Source: Paraspadella gotoi
Lineage: Eukaryota > Chaetognatha
Assembly (NCBI GenBank): GCA_051294375.1
Contig: CM119265.1
Coordinates: forward strand, 10,805,042 to 10,869,041
Length of the DNA: 64,000 bases
Direction of reading: 5' to 3'
Under the pieces are notes generated by a model, which saw nothing but the letters and a program-made list of their open reading frames with translations, had not been told where the DNA came from and did not search any database. The number at the start of each line of letters is the position of its first letter. Position 1 is the stretch's first letter. Shown piece after piece: positions 12,513-24,488 of the stretch. The position numbers were made by a program, and so were the translations under genes.

Positions 12513-14926
12513 CTGATAATTTGAATAACTAATTTATTCCCGAATAAAATTTTGCATTGCAAGTAAACTACCTTTTTTTCATAGGTCTCTGTTGCATAAT
12601 TATGTACTTTTCCCGGGGTACTTATAAAAAATCCGTGCAAATCATCCCTTGTTTATGAAAAAAAGTTTCACGAAGAAATTTCAAAATGTTTTATAAAACT
12701 ATACACGGTTCCTTTTTACATCGATTTAATCGGCATGGAAGTGCAACAACAAGAAAATGAGATGTCCGGGATACGTTTCTCGGACCTTTGGCTACACAAA
12801 AAAAGGGTAATCAAATTTTTTCCTATGACAGTTTTTTTATAAATTAATATTAAAATTAGCTATATAAAACAATAAAGTAGAAGAAAAAAAAATTAAAAAT
12901 GGCTTTAAATTTTTTTAAAATGAAATATCATGCATCATCCATAATCTATGAACAATTTTCTCTTTCGTTTGAGTCCATGAACCATTATTCTATCTTTAAT
13001 AGTTTAATTTGTATTAATTTTTTCTTTATTAAAACTTATAATTTTAATTTTTTTCAGATAAATTCTAAATTAAAAGAAATTATAAGTATGCAAATGATTG
13101 AAGAAAAATTTTATATTATAAGGGGACTTACCACCTAATATACGGCTTTCAAATACATATTATAGTAAGTTTATTATGATGATGTTGTTGACATAGAAAA
13201 TAAATCAATTATAAAATAAATATTGAAAAAATTTATAACTTTCGAATTTTTTTTTAGCAATAATAAAATAGCAATATTAAAAAATTATGTAATGAAACAG
13301 ACGAAAAACTTTTTTTTAAAATCACATGCTTTTAATTGCTTGAAACTGATATAATATTATCCTTGGAACAAAATTTAAAACTTGTTAAAACAATCCCAAA
13401 CTAGACATTTTTAAGGTTGTCAAATGTAATAAATATTGAATATTCGGACTGCTTTGTAGGTTTTAACTTAATTCAGTAGCCATCTTTTAATATGACAGAA
13501 AAGCATAATATTTAACAGTTTTTTTATTTGGAGTGGGCATACAAAGTTCTAAATACATATTAAACATCAGTGAATATTTGTGTTAAGCTATAGTAGATCT
13601 CCTCTATAGACTTTTTCAATTTTGAAAACATTTAACTTTTTTTTTTCTATAATTTTTTTGAACACGCAAACGTTTTCTTTGTTACGCAAAAGAGGAATGT
13701 AAAAAATTAAAAATAAATACGTACAAATAGTTAGACGTTATGTCTAGAATAGAATGAAAAAAAAAAACCTTGTTTAAACATTTTGATTCGGGAAGTGGGG
13801 GTAACTAAGGCTTACCACGGTATCCTCCATGCTGATGTTCTCTCAAATTCAATTTTTTTAATTTAACTACATTTAAAGGGAAAAAAAGAAATTCAGAATG
13901 CAGGTGGCATGAAAGGGTAAGAAAAATCTGTACATAGTGCATGTAATAATGAACCCCTTTTTTTTTATGTCCTTTTGCGGGTAATAAGGGGGGCAGTAAA
14001 AAAGAAACCTTAAAAATGCAATCATTAAGTCAGTCAAAGAACCTTTTCGCGATTTTTTGTTTCTTAATTAAAATGGATGATAATAATAGAATTAAATTTC
14101 CTTATAAGGTTGTTAACTATTTAAAAGAAAATTAGCATTAACAATTAACACAAGATGTCTTGCTTTGTAAATATGTAGCAGTTAAGTAATTTTTTTTAAA
14201 TTTTAATAGATAAACAAAAGCATGTATATCAAGCTTTTTCTTTGCAGTTGAAGATAATGAAAAATGATTATTTTTTTTCACAGACAAAAGGTAGACGCTC
14301 CAGCACTGTTTATATCAAGCTTGAAAACATTTTATTATTTATCATTTTTTCATTTTTAAAACATTTCTATCAAGCTACTACAATTTTTTTGCTTGTTTTT
14401 TACTTTAAACGTAAAAATACAAGCAAATTTATAAAGTAGCAAAAATCTTAATGATAATTAAAAATGTAATTCAGACTTTCCTCGTTTCAATTACAAAAGA
14501 AAAACAAAAAAAATTTCATATGCCTTCATTGAATTTAGTAATGCAAAAAACTGTTATAACTTTTAACTCGTATTTAAATAAAAGACTGTGTAAAGATTTA
14601 TGGATAAAATTTAACAAAACTGTTCTAGAAATGTGTCCCACGATTAGGGCCTTTAAAATGTTGATAGCCACACCCACGCTTGCTCCTCTTTTTCTTTTCA
14701 AAGATAATTCAAAGGAAAATAACTTTTTTTATTACTTTTTTTGCATCTTGCAGTTTTTTTTAAAACCAACCTAACTTTGGCCTTAAAAATGTCTAGTTTG
14801 GGATTGTTTAAAACTTTTTAAATTTTGTCCAAGGATAATATAAAATCACTCCACAAAATAATAGCCATCTGATTTAAAAAAAAGTTTTTCGTCCTGTTTC
14901 ATACATAATTTAATATCGTAATGTTT

Positions 14927-15026
14927 NNNNNNNNNNNNNNNNNNNNNNNNNNNNNNNNNNNNNNNNNNNNNNNNNNNNNNNNNNNNNNNNNNNNNNNNNN
15001 NNNNNNNNNNNNNNNNNNNNNNNNNN
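14927..15026. other. Assembly gap, 100 N
   Basis: A run of 100 unknown bases separating the duplicated block from the contig with the main ARAP exons and the plus-strand terminal exons. One or more ARAP exons (the rest of PH3) and the 5' part of the plus-strand gene probably lie here or are lost. Confidence 0.95.
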
Positions 15027-15480
15027 GATCCGATTCCTCCTCCTCCTCCTCCCTCCTTCCCCTCCTCCTCTCCCTCCTCCTCGTCTACAGCGTCGCCAAG
15101 AAGGCCGTCGACCCGGCCTCAGATCGAGAACCCCGGCGCCATCGACGCGAGTCACTCGTTCAATGGCTCAGCGCGCCGTTACATCAGACCCGGTACCCCT
15201 TCCTCCTCCTCCTCCTCCTCCTCTCCCTTGTCCCTCCCCAGCTGCCCCACCTTCCCCCAACCCATCCTCACCCTCACTGTCTTTTTTGTCCCCAGCTTCC
15301 CCTTCCTTTCAGTCTCCACGTACGACAGGTCCGCTGCGCGAAAGCGAGAAGGAAAACAACAACAACAAGAAAGAAAATGGGAGAAATGAGCCAACGATCG
15401 AACGACTGTCAAATCCCACAACCAGCGACTTTTCTAAACAATTCCCGAGCAATAACCGCCCGGCATATGCCGTTGTATAA
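15027..15480 (+). CDS. 3'-terminal exons of an unrecognised plus-strand gene
   Basis: From the gap edge, an open frame rich in Pro and Ser runs into QIENPGAIDASHSFNG and RRYIRP, then a possible donor GTACCC near 15,192. A ~105-bp pyrimidine-rich intron follows, ending TTTTGTCCCCAG near 15,297. The phase-compatible last exon reads SPSFQSPRTTG...ENNNNKKENGRN...PSNNRPAYAVV and stops at TAA (15,478-15,480). An AATAAA lies at 15,968. The C-terminus AVV would fit a class II PDZ ligand, suggesting a cytoplasmic tail of a membrane or scaffold protein, but this is inference. The low-complexity part is weak evidence by itself; the splice phase match is the main support. The 5' part is in the gap. Confidence 0.4.
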
Positions 15481-16089
15481 AAGAAATGCTACATGCGACA
15501 AAAATACAAAACAACAACAACAACAAAAGCAGTTGAAACTTTTTCGCCCTTTGATATTGGCAATTTTGGATTTTATGTTACTGAATTCTAGTAATTTGTT
15601 AAATTTTATATGTTATCGAATGGAAATATTTTTTTTTACACGTCTAAACTGGTCATTTAGACCATTGTGTGTATATACTCGTATATATTGATTTAAATTT
15701 TTTTTTTTTTTTTTGTTTTTGTTCAACATACTTAACAATCAACTCAGAAAGACGAAACTAAATTTGTAGTAATACATAGTTACCTTATTATTACGACAGG
15801 GGGGCATGCGGCCATCTGAGTTAAATATCAGATATGGAAACCTTTTGTTTCATATTAAATCAGTCAGCAGTCACCAGATGGTTTCCCGCTTTTTAAAAAC
15901 CTATTGTTTGATTGTTTCTTTAACTGATTGATTCAAACTGATTTTCACTCTTGTTTTTACTCTCAATAATAAATGTTCTCATCAAATCATTTATACTTGT
16001 TTTTATTCTCTCTCCAATGTAACTAACTACATTAAAGAATGAGACAGAAATATTCATCAACTAAGATACACAATTGTGAACAAACAAGT

Positions 16090-16225
16090 AAACAATTATT
16101 CCTAATGTGATGCGATTCACCTTCCCGCGATACGCTGACTCATTGGACTGAAGTCATTCGCTGCGCTACCTTAGGACTGCATCGCACGGTCGCCTAGACA
16201 CTTTGCGGCGCTCTGGCACCGCCCC
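16090..16225 (-). repeat. GC-rich short repeat, possibly SINE-like
   Basis: A GC-rich island in AT-rich sequence. On the minus strand it reads GGTAGCGCAGCGAATGACTT, which resembles a Pol III A box, followed by GGAAGGTGAATCGCATC, a poor B-box match. No second copy was noticed in this window, so the assignment is tentative. Confidence 0.25.
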
Positions 16226-16239
16226 GGGTCTAGCCACAT

Positions 16240-16755
16240 ATATTTAATTATTTAAAATATTTATTTTCTATATCAAAACATAATCATAATAAACTTACTA
16301 TATATGTATTTGAAAGCCTATATTAGGTAGGTAAGTCCCTTATAATATAAATTTTTTCTTCAATCATTTGGCATACTTATAATTTTTTTTAATTTAAATT
16401 ATCTGAAAAAAAATTAAAATTATATTTTAATAAAGAAAAATTAATTACAAATAAACTATTAAAGATAGAATAATGGTTATGGACTCAAACGAAAAAAAAT
16501 TGTTCATAGATTATGGATGATGCATAATATTTTCATTTTTAAAAAAAATTTAACCATTTTTAAATTTTTTTTCTTCTACTTTATTGTTTTTATATAGCTA
16601 ATTTTAATATTAATTTATAAAAAACTGTCATTAGGAAAAATTTGATTACCCTTTTTTTGTGTAGCCCAAAGGTCCGGAAACGTATCCCGGGATATCTCAT
16701 TCTTGTGCACTCCATGCCGATTAAATCGATGTAAAAAGGAACCGTGTATATATAT
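16240..16755 (-). repeat. Inverted copy of the ~510-bp repeat
   Basis: Reverse complement of 5,932-6,440, with small differences. It ends about 45 bp from the donor of the last exon of the main ARAP cluster. Confidence 0.7.
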
Positions 16756-16800
16756 GTACATGCAAATATTTTGACCCATATCCTTTTCTGAAATACTCAC

Positions 16801-19800
16801 CGATCCCCGAAGACATCATTGTTTTTTATTTCTGAAATAAGAGTAACATCCCTCAACGATACCAAATCCAACGCGTCCAAAGAATCTGGTCCTTCAAAAC
16901 ACTTCAAAAAACCATCGTTGGAAACACAAAATTGTTTTTTGTTTACTTTCATTTTTTGCTTGCTTTTTTTAAGCACTGATGATTTACGTTTCGTTGATAA
17001 GACCGTCAAAAAGTCTTTCATTGGTTGTTCTGTTAGATAAGAGTAAGATGTGACATGTGTCAAGATTGAATATTCAATCAATGTTAAATTCTTATTACCA
17101 GTACTATAAGAATTGATTTCACCACATTTAGATGGGTTGCTGTGGAGTTCAATTAAAGCTGCTTGGGAGTTTTGGCCAAAACTGATTTAAAATATTTTAA
17201 AAATCGCAAACAAAAATGCCATATTTTTGAAAACAAGTAATAACCTATTATAAATTACCTTAAAGCGAAATGATACAAAGATTTGTGGCCACTCAGGTAG
17301 CGGTTTTCTTCTGTTATGTTCGCCCCAAACACAATTAACTGCAACGTCTTCTTCAGATTATTTGTCTAAAAAAATTTAAATTCATTTTTTAATGCATACC
17401 TGGAAGATACTACAATTTTCATTTTAAACCTTCAAATTAGTAGTAAGAGCGCTATCCAGGTCGCCTTGATTTCGTCTTCGATCGCAAAACGATTTTAGTT
17501 TGTATTTTGCGATGACGAAGTTTTTCCTCTCAAATTGAGAAGAGCTTCGCCGAAGGACGTTTCCTCCCAATATATCCAACGCTCTGTCGTTACCTAAACG
17601 CGTTTTCAAATCAAGACTTACATTACTCGTTTAATTTCTTCGTCATTTCTGTAAGTCTGCAAGAAAATTATCACCGATGGAGGAGATGATTTCAAGCTCT
17701 TCAGCTCGCCAATCTTCATCATCCGTCTTGAGCGACATGATTCTCAAATTTAGGACGCCCACTTCCCGATGAGCGACGCAACAATTCTTGCAGACCACGA
17801 TTCCCCAGTTGACGACGGCCCAGTCAGGATCGGGATTACCGCAGTCTGCGCACGCTCGGTTGGAGGCATTGTTTCGCACTCTAAACCAAACGCTAAAAAT
17901 TCCGACGAGATAAGAAATATTTTTTAACTATTTTATAAAAACTTAAGTTTTAACACTTAAAAGTTAATACATAAATATAAACAGACTGCCAGATTTTTAA
18001 TGCAATAATAGTCAGTAACCTTCACCTTCTGGGTTGCAACCGTCTTCCCTCGGCGATGGCCTCCTCCATCGTACTTTGCCACTTGGCCAAGCTGGCAACA
18101 GAATCAAAGGCGAAGCCCAATTCTATCGATGACCCCAAATGCAGAACGAGTTCGTGATCGACGTCAAAAATCCCGGTTGCCTGCGACCAATGCAAGATTG
18201 TGAATGAAATTGTATTACTTTTCGAGTATTAATATGATTTTCACATTATAGGAATATCTAGAAATTCAAAAGATGGAATCGAATGGAATCGCATGGAACC
18301 ACTTGGAACCGGATCAAAGACTCAGGAAGAAATAACCGAAATGGTATCAAGCATTCTGTTAATGTTAATAATAATAATAATATTCTATTTTCTATTTCTT
18401 ATTCAATAAGCAATACTCACTTCAATTTCGGCTTGTCCCATCTGAACAACCATCATCGGGACATCGTCATTAAAATCTCTCTCATCTTTGTAAATGCAAA
18501 ACCAGGGGCCTTTGATGGCGACGAATTTGGAGCCCAGAATCTTGCATTCTTTTTCCAAAGGTTGCATTGACTTCACTTCGATGAAACCTGGAAACAAAAG
18601 TCAAAACTCTCAAGCATACAGAAAAGCCTCAGAAAAAAAGACAAATTTGACTAAAACATATACATAAATATTTATTATATCGCCTACAAGTACGACAGTT
18701 TTACGAAACTCATAAAGTAATCTATGAGTCATTGTATGACTTAAGTCAATTTTTATTAAAATATTACCTTTTTGGTTTGGGTCGTATAGTAGTTCACCGC
18801 CGTCTTTTTCCCAGTCTTCAAGACAGCCCTCCACTTGCATTATCTGCGAACCAGGTATTTTAATATTTAAAGGAAAATTATTGAGGCGACATTAATACAT
18901 TAATACGTATTATTTCTAAATCAAAAAATCAAATGAAAAAAAGAAAATATAGTATAAAGCTTAATATAGAGAAAAATATACTTGACCTGATTAAGGCGTT
19001 CAATCCATTGCCTCATCTCATCGTGATTTGCGGCGGTGAAGATGTATTTTCTTTTCCTGGTTTTCAATTCGAAACTGTTCTGTGAATTGGTCCTTCCGGA
19101 TGACGTCTCGACGGGTGACACTGAATTTATGCCACGGATGACCAGTCTGAAATTAGCCAAAGACTAAAAGTTTTAAATTTTGCGTTGTATGAAATAAGAT
19201 TTAAACTTAACTCGCCTGGAAAATAAACTTTCTTTGTCAAAGTAGCTCGTTAATTCTCCAATGAAGCCTTCCCCCGTTATTCGTTTTGTCAAACGATACC
19301 ATCGCTTAACATGTGATTTGGCACCTGGAAACAAAGTTTTAATTAAAATTTACTTATTAAATACGAAACATAATTCGAATCAATGAAGAATGTTAAAAAA
19401 CCCTTAGTAATTCCCACTCACCATGTTGAGTTAAAACCTGCCGACTCAAGCGGCCTTCGTGCAGCAGCATCGGGCTTGGTTCAGTAGACCCAATCTCAGA
19501 ATATACTTCCGATTGGGTCCTTTGGCTTTAGAATTGAGATCAGAAGTCATTATTTTCTATTTATAGTTTTTCAAATATTAGGTGTTATGGTGGACTAAAA
19601 TCGACCAACCGTTCATCAGCGGCCATTGGTGCCGGAGGCAAGTCATTCGCCTCCCAACCCAAAGGTCCGGGGTTCGAGCCCGGTAGTCGCCTAGCAGTTA
19701 AGGGGGACGGGGCGCTTAACCCGCCTGTAACATGGTGTTACAGCCTGGTCCGAAGCTCAGGGACTGCTTATATTGAACGGTTCTGTCATTAACACATATC

Positions 19801-22800
19801 AATAATTACTGTCTCTTCAGTGTGTATATATGTATATAAATTAGTTTATTGTTTTTTAGCTGTTCAAAACCCTTATAAATTTATAAATGGTAGGTTACTT
19901 GTAATGAAATACCTTGGAGACATACTTCCATTGCCAGAATCCGAAGAGACCAGACCTAAGTAAAACAAAGATTCAATGCATTGCAACATGCGTTTTAACT
20001 ATTTGTATAAGATTTTGACATAAAAAAAAACCGATTTCATAAAGGATAAAATGATCACGTATACATTTTTATTTCGTTCCACGGACCACGGTACTTACTT
20101 TGCCTTTCTCCAGTCATTTGATAAGCTTTATCAATAGAATTTCTATTTTCCAGATGTTGAGGCGATGACAACGGTGTCGGCTCGGACGACTGCGCAGATT
20201 CTGAGCCCACTTCAGTCGCAACGCAGCTTTTTGGAACGTCGTAATCGCCAGTCGTCGGCGCTGACACCGGCGTCGTTTTTTCTGAGATTGAATCCAAGGG
20301 TCGGTTGTTGATCGGCATTTGATAGTGGGATTCGAGGAAGGAGACAGCTGGGAAAGAGAGTAGGAGATTGTTAAGGAAGATAGTATGGTGGACTAAAATC
20401 CACCAACCGTTCATGAGCGGTAGCGCGGAGCATAAATACAAGATATGATATATGACCTCTTGTGCCCCCTTAATTTTTTGTATTTGATATAATACTATCC
20501 CCCAATATTAAAAAAAATGAAAATTCGCTTGCTCAATTTTCCCGTTCTATCGATTTAATAAAGCAATTTGATGCAAAAAAATTGTAAAAAAATTACAAAA
20601 TTTGATATCAAAGAAAGCTGATTAAGTTCACTTTTTGAAGTGAAATATAGCTAAAACAAACAATTTAAACCAGTTTTCATCCATAAAAATAAAAAAAATC
20701 AGTTTATATAAATATTGAGTGATTCTAAAAAAATAGATATTCTTATAACAAAATTGTTAAAAATTAAGCAAAATGGAAAATAAGTTCCAAGCCATATAAC
20801 GCACACAATATCCTGTTTAAAGCTTATAAAAGCTTTTAGTAGCTACATTAAACTTTATACAGCTTATTATAAGCTTCACCAAAAAAATATTAATTGACTT
20901 ACCATAGCATAGGCCTTACCCATTACCACTCTCCTCCCTTCCGTAGATCGCTCTGGCCGATCTGTCTTCTTTTTTTTTTAAATGAAAAAATTCTCATGAA
21001 AGACTGGTAAAATCGTTTAAATAATACTCTGTTAAATATTAGTACAATTAATAATAGAATAATAATAATAATAATTGAAAGTCTTTTTTTTTTTTTTTTT
21101 TTGCGCTCGCGGAAAGATAAGGAAAAAAATATAGAAAAGATTAGGAAAGATGGAAGAAAAAAAATTATGGTGGGTTGGGAGGATTTGTCGGTTAGCCAGT
21201 GAGTCGGTAGAGCAGGGAAACTTAATCCTGGGGTAGGTTAAACTAGGGGAAAGGCCTGATTGGGCGCCACTCAGAAGGTATGCACCTATCTAGGGATATG
21301 GGCTGACTGTTATCATGAAGGGAGAAGAAGTGAGAAGGGTGAGATATATGAAATTGGTACAACCAATTAAAATTATCCATTCATTTATAAATAAGCTATC
21401 TTGCCCTGACTTGGACAGGCTTTATATTAGTAATAGGAAAACAGGTACAACAAAGGGGAATAAGGGTACATAAAAGGGGAGAGGGAAGTAGGAAGGCTTG
21501 AGGAATGAGGACCCCGAGATCGTGAGGAGAGTGTCTGAGGCCGATCTCCAAGACTGTATCCGTGACTCCGGGATGAAGAGGAGGGGACGATGAGGGGAGG
21601 ATGAGGAGGCTTGAGAGGGGGAAGAGAAGACCCGGGAGAGAGAAAGGTTCTGGCGGTAAGGGGGGGGTCTATCCTGATAATTTGTTCAGCCATATTAATT
21701 TTAGATCAAAAAATGTTTTATCACTATTTTTATAAACCTCTATCAATTTTGTTTAACATTTTGTTGGCTCATTTTAGTCTGTATAACCAGGATTTTAATT
21801 TCTTACAATAAATAAATATAATCCTAAATTGTATTGACGCTCGTGGCGGTGTGTGGGCATGGCCATAGGGAGAAAAGGGGCTCGATGTCAGACGGCCGTG
21901 GATTCGATATCGGCTTCTGACTTAGACTTTTTCGAGAGAAAGAACGCGACTACGACAACGCTTTGTTGGAAGCTTTATCTCTCTCTCTCTCTCTCACTCA
22001 CTCTCTGTCTCTCTCACTTTCTGAGAACTTCTGTCTCGATGCTTACGGTCCAGTCGTTTGCAGTCGCTCGTCCAAAAAAAATGGTTTTGACAAGAGTCTC
22101 GATGACTTTATCTCCGTTGAGTGTAAAACGAGAGTTTATTCTCGGTGACAGACGAGGCAAATATGTGACAATAACGTGACAAAATAAGTCGCGAAAACCC
22201 TCTAAAACGACTGAAAAGCTGGTCATAAAAATTATGAAAGTAAACATTTAAAAATGATCAACGTTATAAACAGGCCGAGATTAAGCCAAACAACTCTGAT
22301 CTTGAATAACCATTTTCATTTATTTAATTTTATTGTTAATATCAGTTTTAGTTTTTGTCACTGTCGCTTTAAAAGTGTTTTGTTTCATGCTTTTGTTTTT
22401 TATTCATTGTTTAAATTTTTAAAATAATAAGAGAGAGTTTTTAACATTTACAAACAATAAATTTAGTAAATATTAAAAATAATCTTCTCTGACTCTGTTC
22501 TTATCTCAAACTGGAAAAATGGCAGAAAAAAAGAATATCAGACTTGACTTAGAGGCAACAATAGAGTAAGGTAACCACCGAGGGTGAAATGCCTGATGCC
22601 TTTTATATAATAAACAAAACCTCTCCTGCTTTGGAGGATTTTTTTAATAATTTATTTTTCTTTTTGTTTATATTATGAAAGTTTTAAACACCATTTGAAT
22701 AAATACACAGATCCATAAATTTATTAGTTTCCTAATCGCCTTAGTTTATTATTTCGCTTTACTTTTTGTAGTTCAAAAAAACGAAAAACTAAACTATTAA

Positions 22801-24138
22801 TAGATAAAGTAACTTTTTACAAATGAAAACAATATATATCTCCTTATTTCATATATATTTGATTAAAACATTCTGATTAACTATCTTTCCTATTATTTTG
22901 AAATTCTTTATTGGTATTATTTCCGACAATGAAAAAATGCAATTTTTTAATAATATTAAACATTATTTAATACAAGTTTTTTATATTTATATATGTTGAA
23001 AAGTTTTAAATGCTATATATTATAAAAATTAATAATACTAACCACTTTATTTTATTTAAATTTATTTTTTTTCCGATTTTTTTGCATCTTATCGCATTAT
23101 AAAATCGATAGAACGGAAAAATGGCCAAGCGAATTTTTTTTGTTTTTTTTTTTGTTAGAAATAGTTTTACATGTGTTTCAAAAATTAGGAGGGCACAAGA
23201 CGTCCTTTATTATTTCTTGTATTTATTAATCACACACTTTTCTACCCAAATACAAAATTTAAAGTCAATCGCCCCATCCACTTATGAGTAATTGGTATTC
23301 AAATAGTGAAATTTATTTTTTTATTTTTTCCATTTAAACTCATTTCCATTCGGACGATTCCATCAAATATATAGCTCAATACACACACTTCCCTACCCAC
23401 ACACAAAATTTCATTCCAATCCATCCATCCAATCACGAGTAATTAGTGTTTTTTGCTAAGGTGGGACGGATGGACGGACATCGTTTTTTTTTTGCATAAT
23501 TTATCATAATTCGATGTTCGGACATGATATAAGTGAGTGCCCGACAATATTGAGGGGGCGGACCGACGGACCGACAAAGTGAATTATAGAGTCGGGATCT
23601 GCTGAAAGCAGTTCCGACTAAAAAAAGAGTAAAACGTTCTGACAAAATAAAAAAATTATAGAGGAATCTACTTTATTATAATTTTTTCTTTGATGAATTC
23701 CTTTTTAATGAACATTCGAGTAAAGTATTGAAAAGAAAATTTTTTTTATACTTATGAAATTGGTACAACCAATATAAAAATTATCCATCCATTTAATAAA
23801 TAAGCTATCTTGTCCCTGACTTTCGACAGGCTTTGGTGGTTTAAGGCCTCCATCACACTTGCAAGATAATAACATTTTAGAGTTGACAAATTAACCGATT
23901 TTAACGGTTAATCAGTTAAATTTTGACATTTTAACCGATAATTAAAATTTTTTAAATTAACCATTTTTTCACGCCTAATGATAAGTGTTGGAATTGGGTT
24001 AAAAATAGCAAGGTCATCGCAAATTATCTCCCTTACCTGATTCGTCGGCCGATTTATGTCGCCCAAGCATCGACCGTACGCCGCTTTGAGATTCGGTATC
24101 TGGTTCGTCTAAGGGGGGCGAAAAATCAGAGACACATT
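16801..24138 (-). CDS. ARAP: ARAP-like Arf-GAP with PH, ankyrin and RhoGAP domains (N-terminal and middle exons)
   Basis: ARAP proteins are PI(3,4,5)P3-regulated GTPase activators for Arf and Rho at membranes and actin. Thirteen exons with compatible phases: 24,138-24,037; 20,347-20,099; 19,955-19,913; 19,525-19,422; 19,324-19,216; 19,146-18,987; 18,843-18,768; 18,587-18,421; 18,180-18,026; 17,880-17,675; 17,593-17,430; 17,365-17,259; 17,181-16,801. In order they give a Ser/Thr-rich linker, PH1 (EGRLSRQ... to EMRQWIERLNQ), PH2 (GFIEVKS... to LAKWQSTMEEAI), ArfGAP with a CX2CX16CX2C zinc finger (CADC...CKNC) and the AHREVG arginine, then GNDRA and FVIAKYKLKSFCDR. An ankyrin-like LQLIVFGANI and the first half of PH3 follow. 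This order is specific to ARAP. The 5' end (exons before 24,138) was not found. The intron after 19,216 begins GC rather than GT. Exon 24,037-24,138 is partly repeated at about 24,756-24,855. The 3' part continues in the duplicated block. Confidence 0.88.
19586..19820 (+). mobile_element. SINE-B, tRNA-derived SINE in an ARAP intron
   Basis: The element begins TATGGTGGACTAAAATC and has an A-box-like TTGGTGCCGGAGGCAAG and a perfect B box GGTTCGAGCCC. The body has GGGACGGGGCGCTTAACC and ends TAATTACTGTCTCTTCAG. Other copies: 46,026-46,260 (+), 38,451-38,679 (-) and a head fragment at 20,384-20,425. Confidence 0.8.
20384..20425 (+). repeat. SINE-B 5' fragment
   Basis: Only the first ~40 bases of SINE-B (TATGGTGGACTAAAATCCAC to the GAGCGG region) are present, just upstream in gene sense of ARAP exon 20,099-20,347. 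A 5' stub is unusual for a SINE, since truncation normally removes the 5' end. Confidence 0.6.
21187..21270 (+). tRNA. tRNA-Lys(CUU)-like pseudogene or SINE head
   Basis: The run TTAGCCAGTGAGTCGGTAGA, then GCAGGGAAACTTAATCCTGG, resembles the D and anticodon arms of eukaryotic tRNA-Lys with anticodon CTT. TTGGGCGCCA resembles the 3' acceptor end. The T arm is poor (GGTTAAACT for GGTTCGAAT) and the acceptor does not pair well, so it is a relic: either a tRNA pseudogene or the head of an old Lys-tRNA-derived SINE. Confidence 0.5.
23320..23620 (-). repeat. Repeat family D, minus orientation
   Basis: Reads as the reverse complement of the family unit: TTCCATTTAAACTCATTTCC, then ACCCACACACAAAATTTCAT, CCATCCATCCAATCACG, then the GTCCGTC and GACCGACGGACCGACAAAG block. 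It ends in an imperfect hairpin, GTCGGGATCTGC / GCAGTTCCGAC. Confidence 0.65.
23756..23880 (-). repeat. Repeat family E fragment
   Basis: In minus orientation it contains GTGATGGAGGCCTTAAACCA, the AAGCCTGTC segment, and the end TTGTACCAATTTCAT. Longer copies are at 28,757-28,990 and 40,494-41,002, and a terminal fragment is at 21,352-21,425. Confidence 0.65.
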
Positions 24139-24439
24139 CTGGGGGAAGAAGAGAAGCGGACGGGAAGTTTGAGCACAATACAATCGAGCTGAGTATTTAA
24201 TGTTTATAAAAACGTATTTGTGGGAAAAAAAATAAAATTTGCAGAAAAAATTTTTTTTCAATCTCATATCTCAAGGTAGGGACCGGAAGTGTTTACCAAA
24301 ATTTTTATTTCTTTATCTGCCGAAAAAAACATAGGGAATTCGAAAAAAAAGAAGGCATTTTTAAACAATTACTTTTCGTTGTTATTTAATATTTAGAGAA
24401 CACAAAGTGTTTTGGAATTTGTGACAACGATTTATTTTA

Positions 24440-24488
24440 ATAGACGGACATGTTTCGACTCTTTGGTTTCGAGTCTTCATCAGCATTT
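24440..24488 (-). ncRNA. Hammerhead ribozyme (type I, minimal)
   Basis: Minus strand: CUGAUGA, stem II GACUC/GAGUC closed by a 9-nt loop, GAAAC, a two-base loop AU, then GUC with the predicted cut before CGUC. All core positions required for catalysis are present. Stem III is only AC/GU, as in hammerheads of Penelope-like elements, which usually act as dimers. It is followed by AATAAATCGTTG-like sequence, the terminal motif seen in the other Penelope-like ends in this window. Repeated at 25,148-25,194. Confidence 0.8.

Larger units (their letters stand above)
8105..14926. repeat. Large tandem duplicated block, copy 2
   Basis: Second copy of the 1,358-8,104 block, abutting a 100-N gap. Its coding exons (10,640-12,512, minus) are open and phase-compatible, so it seems the more accurate version. 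Apart from exons, SINE and ribozyme-like relic it is AT-rich sequence in which I see no further gene; short open frames at 14,242-14,774 look like chance. Confidence 0.85.
20450..24030. other. Large AT-rich ARAP intron with repeats
   Basis: This is the intron between ARAP exons 24,037-24,138 and 20,099-20,347. It holds a tRNA-Lys-like sequence (21,187), a purine-rich tract (21,430-21,680), a CT-rich patch (21,975-22,020), a minus copy of family D (23,320-23,620) and a fragment of family E (23,756-23,880). An open frame at 21,853-22,179 spans the CT repeat and has no domain. I see no independent gene. Confidence 0.5.

Noticed and set aside
14921-15691. 256-codon plus-strand ORF running through the gap
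   Set aside because: Its start lies in N bases and it reads through the intron and 3' UTR in a different frame from the splice-supported model.
16130-16200. CTAAGGTAGC resembles a conserved large-subunit rRNA motif
   Set aside because: The match covers only ten bases and the surroundings do not resemble rRNA.
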